Source of the DNA: Gammaproteobacteria bacterium
GTDB taxonomy: Bacteria; Pseudomonadota; Gammaproteobacteria; Ga0077536
Direction of reading: 5' to 3'
Assembly: GCA_016874535.1 (NCBI GenBank)
Contig: VGUA01000013.1
Location: 1 to 51,025 of the forward strand
DNA length: 51,025 nt
Every line of letters begins with the position of its first letter. The first letter of the stretch is position 1. Below the pieces are notes generated by a model. It was not told the origin of the DNA. It searched no databases and saw only the letters and a list, made by a program, of their open reading frames with translations. Positions 17,274 to 27,173 of this stretch are shown piece by piece. The translations under genes and the position numbers were made by a program.

Positions 17274-18248
17274 TCAGTCCTGCAACGCCCCACCACAGCT
17301 GCTGCCCTGCCCGGCAGTGCAGCCATAGCAGTGGGAATCCACCGCCACCGCGGTGCCGCTCAGGTCACGCTCCATCAGATCTCTCAAATGGACAGCCTGC
17401 CCGGTCTTTTCCGTCGCCCCCAGAGGGATGCCGAGCATCTGGTTGAAATCACAGTCGTGGACATATCCCTGCCAATCGAGGCTGATGAGGTTTCGGCACA
17501 TCACGCGGGCAAGATTTTCCTCGGCGAAGTTCTCAACCAGCAGCTGCATGTAACTCGCGAGCTTGCCCTCGCGCTCCAGCTGGTGGCGGAAGCGCGCGAT
17601 GGGCATGTTGGTGAGCGTCAACAAGTGGTTGAAGTGGATCCCATGAGCCTCGCGCAGTTGCTGGCGATAGGTTTCTTCGAGCCCGGCCTGGCCTGGCGGG
17701 AGATGCGCTCCCACAGGGTTGTAGACGAGGTTGAGTTCGAGCCCGCTCTCCGGCATGCCATAGCCCTCGGCATTGAGGCGCTGCAGACCGCGGATACTGG
17801 CCGCGAACACACCCTTCCCGCGCTGAGCATCCACGTTAACGGCGCTGTAGCAGGGAAGCGAGGCAACGACCTTCACGCCGTTGGATGCCAGAAAGCGAGC
17901 CAAATCTTCCTGCCCCGGCTCTTCCAGAATGGTCAGGTTGCAGCGGTCAATGACTGCAAGACCCGCGCCCCGGGCTGAAGTCACGAGAAATCGGAAATGA
18001 GGGTTGAGCTCCGGCGCCCCGCCGGTCAGATCGAGGGTGGTGGGCCGATGACGCCTCGCGTACTCCAGTACCAGCTCCACGATGGCAAGGCTCATTTCCT
18101 CGGTCCGTGACGGGCCCGCCTCGACGTGGCAATGCGCACAGGCCTGATTGCAGCGATAGCCGAGGTTGACCTGCAGGGTGAGGAGCTTTCCTCGCGTGAC
18201 TGGCGGAAAATCCGGGCGGCGGATGTGACTGATGGGGACGGCCGACAT
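17274..18248 (-). CDS. arsS: ArsS-like arsenosugar radical SAM enzyme
   Basis: About 324 residues from ATG 18248; ATG 18257 is an equal alternative and no ribosome site decides. The radical-SAM cluster is CNQACAHC in [13 protein letters not shown]...HC, followed by [16 protein letters not shown]. The C-terminal cysteines ([21 protein letters not shown] read in part, then [18 protein letters not shown]) match the ArsS C-terminal domain. The family forms the 5'-deoxyadenosyl-arsenic bond in arsenosugar synthesis from methylated arsenic. An arsM methyltransferase is not next to it; tRNA-Ala lies upstream. Confidence 0.8.
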   Translation of the reverse strand: MSAVPISHIRRPDFPPVTRGKLLTLQVNLGYRCNQACAHCHVEAGPSRTEEMSLAIVELVLEYARRHRPTTLDLTGGAPELNPHFRFLVTSARGAGLAVIDRCNLTILEEPGQEDLARFLASNGVKVVASLPCYSAVNVDAQRGKGVFAASIRGLQRLNAEGYGMPESGLELNLVYNPVGAHLPPGQAGLEETYRQQLREAHGIHFNHLLTLTNMPIARFRHQLEREGKLASYMQLLVENFAEENLARVMCRNLISLDWQGYVHDCDFNQMLGIPLGATEKTGQAVHLRDLMERDLSGTAVAVDSHCYGCTAGQGSSCGGALQD

Positions 18249-18390
18249 GGGGGGCATCCGGGGAAGTACGCCTGAGGGCGCGGGCCCCAAGTGTAGCCAG
18301 CCGCTCACGGGCTGGCACGCGGGAGTGCGCAGAGCCAGTCGGGCAGGCTGGCGCAGCCCGACCGGGACGGATAGAATCGCCCCCTGCGTG

Positions 18391-18466
18391 GGGGCTGTAG
18401 CTCAGCTGGGAGAGCGCTGCGTTCGCAATGCAGAGGTCAGGGGTTCGATCCCCCTCAGCTCCACCA
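18391..18466 (+). tRNA. tRNA-Ala (anticodon CGC)
   Basis: 76 bases with encoded CCA. Acceptor GGGGCTG pairs with CAGCTCC (one G-U), D-arm GCTCAGCTGGGAGAGC and T-loop GGGTTCGATCCCC are normal. The anticodon loop TTCGCAA gives CGC, reading GCG. Confidence 0.95.
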
Positions 18467-18603
18467 AATCTCTCAAAGCCTGAGCTTTAAGCCCGGCTGG
18501 CGAGACTCCGGAGTTGGAGTCCGACAAATAAAGATTCAAGTCGCCGGTTAATGGAAGATCCGACACGCGGCCTCTTCCCACTCATACCGGAGACCGTCTG
18601 TCC

Positions 18604-20444
18604 ATGTTGTGTAAAGATCCCTGCCGTCTTTCCTTGAGCGGATTCGCCCTCGTCGGCGCCTGCTCCTTCCTAGCCTCACCGGTCACCAGCGCTGCTACCG
18701 TCGCAATACTCAACACCGGCGTGGATGCCGACGGCATCCCAACCGCTGGCGGCAGTATTGACTCCCGGTATCAGATCACCATGGACGGCGGCGTGCCGCT
18801 GTCGCCGGCGGGCACACTGTATGTTTTGCAGCCGGACGTCTTCAACAGTAACTACCCAGTCAATTTTTGGTTTGTCAACGACCAGTCATCCCAGTGGATC
18901 TCAACCTACAGCAGCTCGCCGGCTACAGCTCGCCGGTGCAACTGGGCACCACATCATCACCCGAGGGCGGCCAAAGCTATCGATTCAGCGTTGATCTGAA
19001 GGGCTACGACCCCTCGACAGCCCGGGTACAGGGCCGATGGGCCGCGGACAAATTCGGCTCCGACATCCTGATCAACGGTATCAGTACAGGTCAGCAGACA
19101 GAGGCCACGGGGTTTTTAGCCTTCACCGATTTTGAAATCACCTCGGGCTTCGACCAAGGCATGAACACAATCGATTTTGAGACGGATAATGAGGACGACG
19201 TGGCCGGCCTGCGAGTGGCAGGTACCGTTACAGCCCGATTGTATGAATCCATTCTTGCGCCCCGCCAGAATCTCACGATGGCGCGAGCCTGGACGACCCT
19301 GGTCTCCAACCAGTACGACCTGCTGCATTACGCGCCTCGCGTCGTGCCTGAACCCTGCGGTTTTGAGACTTTTGTGGACGTGCGTCACACGGATCATGAG
19401 CGCTCCACGACCCCCGTCGAGGGCGCCAGCGACTACTCCGCGAACACCACCACCGTCGGGGCTTCTTACGGCTTCTGCAAAGGCCCGGTGGTCACCGCTC
19501 AGTTCGGCTACACCGATGCCGAGCTTGATGCTGAAGACTCCGGTCGCTGGGATGCGGAGTCCTACAACTTTGCTGTTCGCGGCGATCACAACGTCGGCCT
19601 TCTGGGGCGCGCGTATCTCTTCAGCCTGATCATCTCCGGCGGCAAGGGTGACAGCGACAGCGATCGCACGTCCCTGCTCCCGACCGGCGAGCAGGTCTTC
19701 GCGGATGGCGTGGATGCCTGGAACATCATGGGCATGGCACGTGTGGCGACGACCTTCGAGTTCCAGAGCGTCAAGATCTCGCCTTTCGCGTCCGCGGGCG
19801 CCTGGCATGTGAACATTGACGACTGGCGTGAGCGAGGGGCGGCAGCAAACGTCAGCGTACTCGGCGCTGAATTCAGCCAGACCGTTCCCCTGACGACCGT
19901 GGGGCTCGACCTGCGTCGCGACTTCCTGCTCGGGAACGTCAAGATCGCTCCCAACTTCAGTGCTGCCTGGCGGCACGAATTCGCTGATCGTATCGGCAGC
20001 GTCCAGGGTCGCCTCGCAGGGGAAACCGTCATGCTGACAGCGCTTCCGCTGGATGACGATCGCGACACGGCCCTCGTCGAACTCGGGCTCGATGTACAGC
20101 CGGCCAAGCGGGTCACCATGAATGTGGGCTACAACCGTGAACTGGGCGGCGCCTATCGCAGCTATGAATGGTTCGGTGGCCGTCTGAGCATCGAATTCTG
20201 TTCTGTCTTCCCTGGGGGCCGGGAATCCCGACCCCCAGGTCCTCCCTGTTCCGCACTCCCCCTCGCGCCTATACTCCAGCTTCCGTCAGTGCCGCCTGGC
20301 ACACGTTTCAGCATCAGGAATGCCCATGCGCGTCATCAATTCTCCCAAAGACATGAAGAACCACCTCGGCGAGGACTTCGGAACGTCCGAGTGGGTCAGC
20401 ATCGATCAAGCCACCATCAACTTGTTCGCCGAGGCCACTGGTGA
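18604..20444 (+). pseudogene. Autotransporter beta-barrel protein with a frameshift and lost stop
   Basis: ATG 18604 opens a signal peptide and a beta-sandwich module (AILNTGVDADGIPTAGG, NFWFVNDQSSQWIS) up to about 18900. The continuing module (FSVDLKGYDPSTARVQGRWA, GSDILINGISTG, GMNTIDFETDN) is in another frame, open from 18867, so about one base is missing near 18895-18915. A C-terminal beta-barrel follows, from ILAPRQNLTMARAW to GGRLSIEF. Barrels of this type end with Phe; here the Phe at 20196-20198 is followed by TGT, one base from TGA, and the frame runs on to 20444 through a terminator hairpin and into the next gene. Two lesions suggest a decaying surface protein; sequence error at the frameshift is the alternative. 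Confidence 0.75.
20211..20239 (+). terminator. Strong hairpin after the autotransporter barrel
   Basis: CCTGGGGG pairs perfectly with CCCCCAGG, with an inner CGGGA/TCCCG stem. The hairpin starts 12 bases after the codon where the barrel should stop, which supports the view that the original stop was at 20199. A T-tract is weak. Confidence 0.55.
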
Positions 20445-20784
20445 TCACCAGTGGATCCATGTGGATGTGGAACGGGCGAAAGCTGAAATGCCCGGCGGCA
20501 AGACCATTGCGCACGGCTTCCTTACCTTGTCCCTGGTGCCGCGCCTGAGCGCCACGCTCTGGAAAATCGAGCATCGCAGCCGCGGCATCAATTACGGACT
20601 CAACAAGGTCCGCTTCACAGCCCCGGTGCAGGAGGGCTCGAAAGTGCGCTTACGTCAGAAACTGCTGGCCGCCGATGATGTGAAGGGCGATGGCGTGCGC
20701 CTGACCTTCGAGAACACCATCGAGATCGAGGGTCAGGCACAGCCGGCGCTGGTGGCCGAGGGATTGAGCATCGTCTATCCCTGA
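20326..20784 (+). CDS. MaoC-family (R)-specific enoyl-CoA hydratase-like protein
   Basis: 152 residues from ATG 20326; AGGA stands six bases upstream, so the earlier ATG at 20320 is less likely. The hot-dog fold and hydratase-2 motif are clear: FAEATGDHQWIHVD (catalytic D and H), then GGKTIAHGFLTLSLVP, and GINYGLNKVRFTAPV. Family members hydrate trans-2-enoyl-CoA. It is followed after 43 bases by an amidohydrolase. The pair could belong to a degradation pathway with the thiolase genes at 14-15.5 kb, which is inference. Confidence 0.88.
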   Translation: MRVINSPKDMKNHLGEDFGTSEWVSIDQATINLFAEATGDHQWIHVDVERAKAEMPGGKTIAHGFLTLSLVPRLSATLWKIEHRSRGINYGLNKVRFTAPVQEGSKVRLRQKLLAADDVKGDGVRLTFENTIEIEGQAQPALVAEGLSIVYP

Positions 20785-20827
20785 GAGACTTTCGGAAGAT
20801 CATCAACCCAACACGAGGAGGCATCCC

Positions 20828-21835
20828 ATGGCTATCGTCGTTCGCCCCGAATGGCTTGCACAGGTAAAGGAAGAGACCATCGACCCCTCCCGCAGGATCG
20901 TCGATCCCCACCACCATTTCTTTGCGCAGAACCCCGACTTTCCGCGCTATGACCTCGAGAGCCTGCATGCAGACACCGCCACGCACCACGTGGAGCAAAC
21001 GGTTTATCTGCAGTGCTGGGAGGGTTATCGCACGGACGGTCCCGAGCACCTCAAAGTGGTGGGTGAAACTGAATGGGTGGACGGATTCGCCGCACAGGCA
21101 TCGCGGATTCCGGGTGCCGCAAGGATCGGCGCCATCATGGCGACGGCCGATCTCTGCACGGGCACCGCCGTACGCGAAGTGCTGGAAGCCCATCAATCCG
21201 CAAGCCGGCTGTTTCGCGGCATACGCCAGATTGCGGCGTGGGACCCCTGCCCGGATCTGCTCTCCATGCCCGGCCTCGAGGATGGAAATCTGTATGGCCA
21301 ACCGGGGTTTCGCGAAGGTTTCGATGTGCTCTCCCGGATGGGGCTGGTGTTTGATGCCTATCATTACTACCACCAGACGCCCCACCTGACGACGTTGGCC
21401 CAAGCATTTCCAGACACGCCCATTGTGCTCGACCATCTTGGGACACCACTCGGGGTAGGGCCCTACGCCAACCGCGATGATGAGATTTGGCAGATCTGGG
21501 CACAGGACCTGAAAGCCCTTGCCCGCTGCCCGAATGTTTACGTGAAGCTGGGTGGGCTTGCCATGCCGTGGACTGGTTTCGGCTTCGAGCTCGCCCCGCG
21601 CCCGCCGACCTCGGACGAGATCGTGGCGCGACAGTCGCACTACTATCACTACGCCATCGAGACCTTCGGTCCTTCGCGCTGCATGTTCGAAAGCAACTTC
21701 CCGGTGGACAAGTGCGCTGTCTCCTATCAGGTACTGTGGAATGCCTTCAAGAAGATGGCCGCGCGCTATACGGAATCGGAGAAGGATGCGATGTTCCGGG
21801 ATACCGCCAGCCGGGTCTACGGTCTGGAATCTTGA
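20828..21835 (+). CDS. Amidohydrolase-superfamily hydrolase (PDC-hydrolase/amidohydrolase-2 type)
   Basis: 335 residues, ATG 20828 with GAGGAGG close upstream. Metal-site motifs are VDPHHHFF near residue 27, RGIRQIAAWDP, LDHLGTPLG (metal His) and MFESNFPVDK with the C-terminal catalytic Asp. This is the TIM-barrel amidohydrolase-2 family, which includes 2-pyrone-4,6-dicarboxylate hydrolase and gamma-resorcylate decarboxylases. The substrate is unknown. Confidence 0.85.
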   Translation: MAIVVRPEWLAQVKEETIDPSRRIVDPHHHFFAQNPDFPRYDLESLHADTATHHVEQTVYLQCWEGYRTDGPEHLKVVGETEWVDGFAAQASRIPGAARIGAIMATADLCTGTAVREVLEAHQSASRLFRGIRQIAAWDPCPDLLSMPGLEDGNLYGQPGFREGFDVLSRMGLVFDAYHYYHQTPHLTTLAQAFPDTPIVLDHLGTPLGVGPYANRDDEIWQIWAQDLKALARCPNVYVKLGGLAMPWTGFGFELAPRPPTSDEIVARQSHYYHYAIETFGPSRCMFESNFPVDKCAVSYQVLWNAFKKMAARYTESEKDAMFRDTASRVYGLES

Positions 21836-21880
21836 GAACCAGGACGAGTCACGCGTGGCCGCGACGTTGCTGCCTGAGGC

Positions 21881-22066
21881 TCAGGCGGCCGATGAGGGCT
21901 TGTGCGTGCGGCGACAACGCTCCGAACAGAACTTGACGGCCTCCCAAGTCTGGGCCCATTTCTTGCGCCAGATGAAGGGGCGTGCGCACTGCACGCAGAT
22001 CTTGCTGGGTAGATTGGCCTTGGCAACACTGCGTCCGTTGGCGTTCTTGCGGGATCTTTCACTCAT
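21881..22066 (-). CDS. DUF2256 zinc-finger-like small protein
   Basis: 61 residues from ATG 22066; longer in-frame starts exist but would cross the divergent oxidoreductase gene. The DUF2256 core is LPSKICVQCARPFIWRKKW, then WEAVKFCSERCRR, with two CxxC-like pairs for metal. Family knowledge: it is often found beside photolyase/cryptochrome-related and FAD-oxidoreductase genes. Here it is divergent from such an oxidoreductase with only 36 bases between starts. Function unknown. Confidence 0.8.
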   Translation of the reverse strand: MSERSRKNANGRSVAKANLPSKICVQCARPFIWRKKWAQTWEAVKFCSERCRRTHKPSSAA

Positions 22067-22102
22067 GACGGGATTGGAGCACTCGCCACGAGAAATTGCA
22101 TC

Positions 22103-23116
22103 GTGAACGGTGGCCACCCCCCGCAGGTTGCAATCATAGGCGCGGGCGTCGCCGGCCTGGCGTGCGGGAGACGACTCTCCGCGTCCGGACTGCAGCCCAA
22201 ACTTTTCGACAAGGGCCGAAGGCCCGGGGGGCGCCTCGCTTCCCGCGAAATCGGCACCCCGGACGGTCCTCGATTTGTCGACCATGGTGCCCAGTTTTTC
22301 ACGGCGCGCGGGGCGGCATTTGCAGAGGAGGTTGCAGCATTCGTCCACCAGAACAAGATCAGCCCATGGTCCTTCCGCGCCCAGATGCGCGACCGGAATG
22401 GCCAGCGCCCGCTGCCGGATGACACGGGATTCGTGGGCGTACCCTGCATGAATGCATGGGCAGCGGAGCTTGCCAAGGATCTGGATGTGGCTAGCAATAG
22501 CGAAGTAAAGGCCATCCTGTCGCGCGGGAGTCGATATGCGTTGAGGCTGCGAAACGGCTCCATGAGCGAACAATTCGACGCCGTGATCCTGGCCATACCT
22601 GCGCCGCAGGCCGCAGATCTGCTGGCAGATTCCGCACCCGATCTTGCGGCTGCCGCGAGGACTGCGCAGCTTGCACCGTGCTGGGCCGCATGGTGCGCGC
22701 TCCCCTCTCAGCCGGCTCCTGCCTTCGATGCACTGCGTCTGGACGATGAGGGTCCGCTCGCCTGGATTGCGCGGCAGGACGGCGGATCGGCGGACCCTGA
22801 ATCGATCTGGCTGATTCACGCGAGTGCGGCGTGGTCGCGTGAACACCTGGAAGATGACCCTGGCATGGTCGCAGCGTCACTCGTCACGGCACTGCAGGCC
22901 GAACTCAAGCTGGATGTGCGCCCGAGGCTTATAGGGACACATCGCTGGCGTCACGCGCTCGTGGAGCGCGCGCTCGGGGTGTCCTTCCAATGGGATGCCG
23001 ATCTTCACCTGGGGACCTGCGGGGATTGGCATCTCGGTCCTCGGGTGGAACTGGCCTGGCAGTCCGGTCACGAACTTGCAGAGGCAGTGCTCTCCTCACT
23101 CGCTGTGGGCGGCTGA
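22103..23116 (+). CDS. FAD/NAD(P)-dependent oxidoreductase (renalase-like)
   Basis: 337 residues from GTG 22103. The N-terminal dinucleotide-binding motif is VAIIGAGVAGLACGRRL, followed by LFDKGRRPGGRLASRE (the typical amine-oxidase-like RxGGR) and DHGAQFFTAR. Near the C-terminus LHLGTCGDWHLGPRVELAW matches the second FAD-contact region of renalase-like proteins. The substrate is unknown. The divergent DUF2256 gene is a known neighbour of this family. Confidence 0.82.
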   Translation: MNGGHPPQVAIIGAGVAGLACGRRLSASGLQPKLFDKGRRPGGRLASREIGTPDGPRFVDHGAQFFTARGAAFAEEVAAFVHQNKISPWSFRAQMRDRNGQRPLPDDTGFVGVPCMNAWAAELAKDLDVASNSEVKAILSRGSRYALRLRNGSMSEQFDAVILAIPAPQAADLLADSAPDLAAAARTAQLAPCWAAWCALPSQPAPAFDALRLDDEGPLAWIARQDGGSADPESIWLIHASAAWSREHLEDDPGMVAASLVTALQAELKLDVRPRLIGTHRWRHALVERALGVSFQWDADLHLGTCGDWHLGPRVELAWQSGHELAEAVLSSLAVGG

Positions 23117-23161
23117 CACGGTCAACTGTCGACGCTGGCGCGGCAGCCGCGGCGCGGCTCG

Positions 23162-23941
23162 TCAGCGCGGTTGGCAATGCTCGCAGACGTAGACCTTGCG
23201 GGTAGCCAAAGTGAAGCGCCGAATCGCCGAGCCGCAGGCGGGGCAGTCTGTCTTGCCAAAGATGTTCACCCGCTCCCGATAGCGTGAACGCGCGGGTGGC
23301 GCATTTTCGACAGTGATGATGGCGTTGCGTTTTGCGCCAAGGGCCAACAGGTTGCAGGCGTCCTGCCAGATTGCCTCAAAGCTCGCGGCACTGAGATCCT
23401 TGCCAGGCAGCTCAGGATGCACACGCTGACGCCACAGAAGCTCCGTGCGATAGATGTTTCCTATCCCCGCAATCACTGACTGATCCATCAACAGCTGTCC
23501 CACCGGCAACCGGCTGCGGGTGATGCGCGCATACGCAAGTTCCGGCTCTGCATCATCGCGTAGGGGGTCAGGGCCGAGGCGAGAGAGCAGCGAGACCACT
23601 TCCGCGCTGGACAGGGTTTCACAGATGGTGGGCCCGTTGATATCCACATGATGGCTCTCCCCCGCGAGCCTCACGCGCACCTCTCCGCGCGGATCGCCGG
23701 CAGGGACCTTGCCCTTGAGGATACGCCCGAAGAGTCCCAGATGGATGTGCAGCGAAGGCGCCGCCTTGAAGTGATAGAGCAGGTGCTTGCCGCAGGCTTC
23801 GACGGCCTCGCAGATCCGTCCGCTGATTCGTCCCGCGCCCACATCGAAGCGCCCCTGCGGAGAAGTGACGGTGAGCCTCTGCCCAACAAACATCCGGTGA
23901 TGGTCACGTGCCGCGCGATGGATCGTGTGTCCCTCAGGCAT
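23162..23941 (-). CDS. nei: Fpg/Nei-family DNA glycosylase/AP lyase
   Basis: 259 residues. The N-terminus PEGHTIHR has the catalytic Pro2 and Glu3 of the Nei branch, as in Nei2-like enzymes. The H2TH region is QSVIAGIGNIYRTELLW, and the C-terminal zinc finger is CPACGSAIRRF...CEHC. It removes oxidised bases by a base-excision step and cleaves the abasic site. The gene is convergent with the FAD oxidoreductase. Confidence 0.9.
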   Translation of the reverse strand: MPEGHTIHRAARDHHRMFVGQRLTVTSPQGRFDVGAGRISGRICEAVEACGKHLLYHFKAAPSLHIHLGLFGRILKGKVPAGDPRGEVRVRLAGESHHVDINGPTICETLSSAEVVSLLSRLGPDPLRDDAEPELAYARITRSRLPVGQLLMDQSVIAGIGNIYRTELLWRQRVHPELPGKDLSAASFEAIWQDACNLLALGAKRNAIITVENAPPARSRYRERVNIFGKTDCPACGSAIRRFTLATRKVYVCEHCQPR

Positions 23942-24184
23942 GGATCGCTGCTCGCTCCGTGGCCAAGGTGGGAATAGTGCGGTCCGGACACAAAAACATG
24001 CGTTTTGTGACGAAGATCACAATCTGCCTGTGCTTCTCATCAAACTGTGTCTGAAACACGCCTTTCAGCTCACTTTTTTCGGCCATTTTCGCGAATTTGA
24101 TCACGTTTTTTCTTCCCTTGGAGTGTGACGAGGTTATCATTCCAGAGCACTCCACGCAGTGCTCATGGAAGGGACCCTTCACGC

Positions 24185-26998
24185 ATGCAAGCCTTTCTGC
24201 GCAGCATCTTCGCCTTGGCGTGCCTGTCGGCGAGCGCCATTGCAAGCTCGCCTCTGTCCGCCGCCGAATCAGGTCATCCGGTCGAGGTATTCCATCAGGG
24301 TGGCATGGGGCATGTGACTGTGACGGCAACCAAAATCTCGCGGCGACATGCTCGTTCTCATGTTCTGGTCAGATTCAGGGGCCGCCCCACCAATCTGTCC
24401 GGCGCGGGCACAGCTCGCGCAGTGGGTGCGGGCAGGCTCCATCGGGTCGCCACCCCTGCCGGCTTCTCTGTTGAACAGGTCCTCGCGAAGTACCGGCGGG
24501 ATCCGAATGTACTCTATGCGGAACCTGACTATGTGGTGCAGGCAGATAACTTGCCTGATGATCCCGCATGGCTTGCCGGAGACCAACCCAATCTTGGTGT
24601 GATCTCGGCTCCAACGGCTTGGCCACAATCGGCCGCTGAAGGTGATGTGGTGGTTGCGGTGTTCGATACCGGCATCGATTTCAACCATCCCGAACTGCTT
24701 GACAATCTTTGGTCACATCCGGACAACCCGGGAATACGCGGCTACACGTGCGCCCAGGGAGTGTGTGCGCGGGGCGGTACCGACGACAACGGCCATGGAA
24801 CCCATGTGGCGGGCATCATCGGCGCACGTGGAAACAACGCTATGGGTGTGGCCAGCGTGAACTGGCAAGTCAGGCTCATGCCCATCAAGTTTCTCACCGC
24901 GAATGGCTCGGGTCTTGTCTCGGATGCAATCGCTGGACTTGAACTGGTCAGGGCACTCAAGGCCAGTGGCGTCAATATCCGGGTTGCCAACCATTCCTGG
25001 GGTGGTTCCGCCTACAGCCAGGCGCTGAAGGATGCGCTGGCTGCACTCGAGGAAGCGCCACTCCCAACCCTGCACATCTGCGCCGCCGGCAACAGCGCCA
25101 GTAACACAGACTTCACTCCCGCCTATCCCGCGGCCTTCGACAACCGGGGAATCATCTCCGTGCTGGCGAGCACCACCGCGGACGCGGCCGCAAGTTTCAG
25201 CAATTACGGGGTAGCCAGCGTCGACATCGCGGCACCGGGCGTCGAGATCCTGTCCACTGCCGGTCTGGGCCAGTGCAGATATTGCGATGCTTCAGGCTAT
25301 CGTCGGTTGAGCGGTACCTCCATGGCCACACCGCATGTCTCTGGCGTTGCTGCTGCTCTGCTCGCTCGCCATCCCGGCCTGACGTCAACTCAGGCGCGCG
25401 ACTTGCTCCTGCACCCGGACAGCTACGACACGCTGGAGGAGAGCAAGGCCTTGATGACCTCTACCGGAGGTCGTCTCAACTACGCGAAAGTCCAGGCCAA
25501 CGATGCCTATGCCTATAACCCGGTACCCAATACTTTCCCGTCCTTGGTTCCCGGCGAAAATATCGAAGTCATGCCAGGCGCCCGAGTCGACTTTTCGGGT
25601 TCAGTGCATGCGATGGATGCAGATGGCGACCCCTTGCGTGTGGTCCATGGACGAGGCCAACCGGTGGACCGCCCGGCGTGGTTGGTCGGTGCGCAGGCAG
25701 AGCAGATTTTTCACCAGACCACGCCCTACGCGGCCCCGCTACTCGCAAGGGCCTATGCCATGCCTTACTTCACGTCTGTGGCGGATGGTCGCGGTGGTGG
25801 CGCGACTGCCAGTCGCTGGGTGACGGTGGAGGCCTCGACCAGCCCAGGATAGCCGCCCACAGCAAGCCTGAGGCTACCCGACCAGGCTGCCGTGAATGAA
25901 CCGGTCGTTCTGGGATTCCCCGCCAGCGATCCAGAGGGCGGACCAGTGGTTTGGGAGCGCTGGGTGGCTGGAGGGAATATCGCGATGGGCAGCTGTTGTT
26001 ATACCAGCGAGGAAAACACCCTTTATTTTTCTGCTCCGGGCATCTATCGGGTTAGCGCGCAGGCCATGGACCGCGAGCTCAACCTGTCCCAGACCTACAG
26101 CGCCACGATCGCCGTTGGTACCAGCAATTCGAAGATTCCGCCGGAAGCCAGGGCCGCGCTCAGTGCGACTTCAGGGCGCGTTCCTTTCACCGTGAGCATC
26201 GATATGCGGGATAGCAGCGATCCTGATGGCCGTATCGCGAGTTACATCATCGACTGCGGGGCCGCTGGTTTCTACAGCGGAACGGCGGGCGTCGGGACTT
26301 GTACCTTCACGCGGCCGGGACCGCACTGGCTGTTGCTTCAGGTCACGGACGATGATGGCCAGATCGGGATCACCTCAGCCTATGTGGTGGGGCTGCCGGG
26401 CAATGGCCCCGCCGCAGACACCACAGCCCCCAATGTGAGTTGGTCGGGGCCGGCCCCGGGAGCCATCCTGCGCGGTGTGAATGTGCTGAGCGTATCTGCC
26501 ACCGATGACACCGATGGCAGTGGTGTTGCTCATGTGGAATTTTTTCTGGATGGCGAAAGCCCAATCCAGCAGCTGGGAACGACCGTCAAGTCACCTTACA
26601 TACTCGACTGGGATACCTGGGGCGTGGCAACGGGCGTGCATCGCCTGTTCGCTATTGCCGTGGATGCTGCGGGAAACCGCAGCAAGCCTGCCGTCCTTGA
26701 TGTGACGATTGCATCACATCGCTTGCCCAAAATCTCGCTCAGCGCCAACAAGCCCTCCGTAGTACGAGGGGGCAACGTCACCTTCACGGCGAAACTGACC
26801 AACCAGCCGACCTATGGTGTGGAGCGGGTCGAGTTCCTCATTTCGGGCACACGGATTCTCTGCACCGACACTTCCGCACCTTGGACTTGCCGCTGGACGG
26901 CACCGACCAAGACCGGAACCCGCAGTTTCCTGGCGCGGGTTCGGGATCATCGGGGCAATGTCCGTGACTCGAATACCCTGAAGGTCCAGATCTACTGA
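24185..26998 (+). pseudogene. Secreted subtilisin-like (S8) protease with PKD/Ig domains, split by an in-frame TAG
   Basis: From ATG 24185 a signal peptide (to about 28) precedes an I9-like propeptide (HVLVRFRG, DPNVLYAEPDYVV) and the S8 domain with catalytic Asp (AVFDTGIDFNHPE), His (DDNGHGTHVAGII) and Ser (SGTSMATPHVSG). The frame meets TAG at 25850-25852. The same frame continues to 26998 with PPTASLRLPDQAAVNEPV, SASDPEGG-like, PKD (DSSDPDGRIASYIIDC) and Big-type Ig repeats (DTTAPNVSWSG, VAHVEFFLDGE). Residues on both sides of the TAG fit one PKD-like module start (PG-x-PPTAS), and CAG to TAG would do it. Truncation leaves the complete protease domain, so a 555-residue product may still be active. 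Full length would be about 937 residues. Confidence 0.8.
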
Positions 26999-27173
26999 AC
27001 AAGGTTCACGGCCTGCGGAATCCGGTGAGCGCCCCGCGCCTCCGGGAACACTGGACAGTCCACTTTCACTCCAGCCCAGCTGCACCCGCGCGAGGTGCAC
27101 GCAGCGCCTGCAAGAAGAGAGCCCCTGACGATTTCTGTTATCGTGAAGACACTCTGAACGGAGTGGTGATTAC

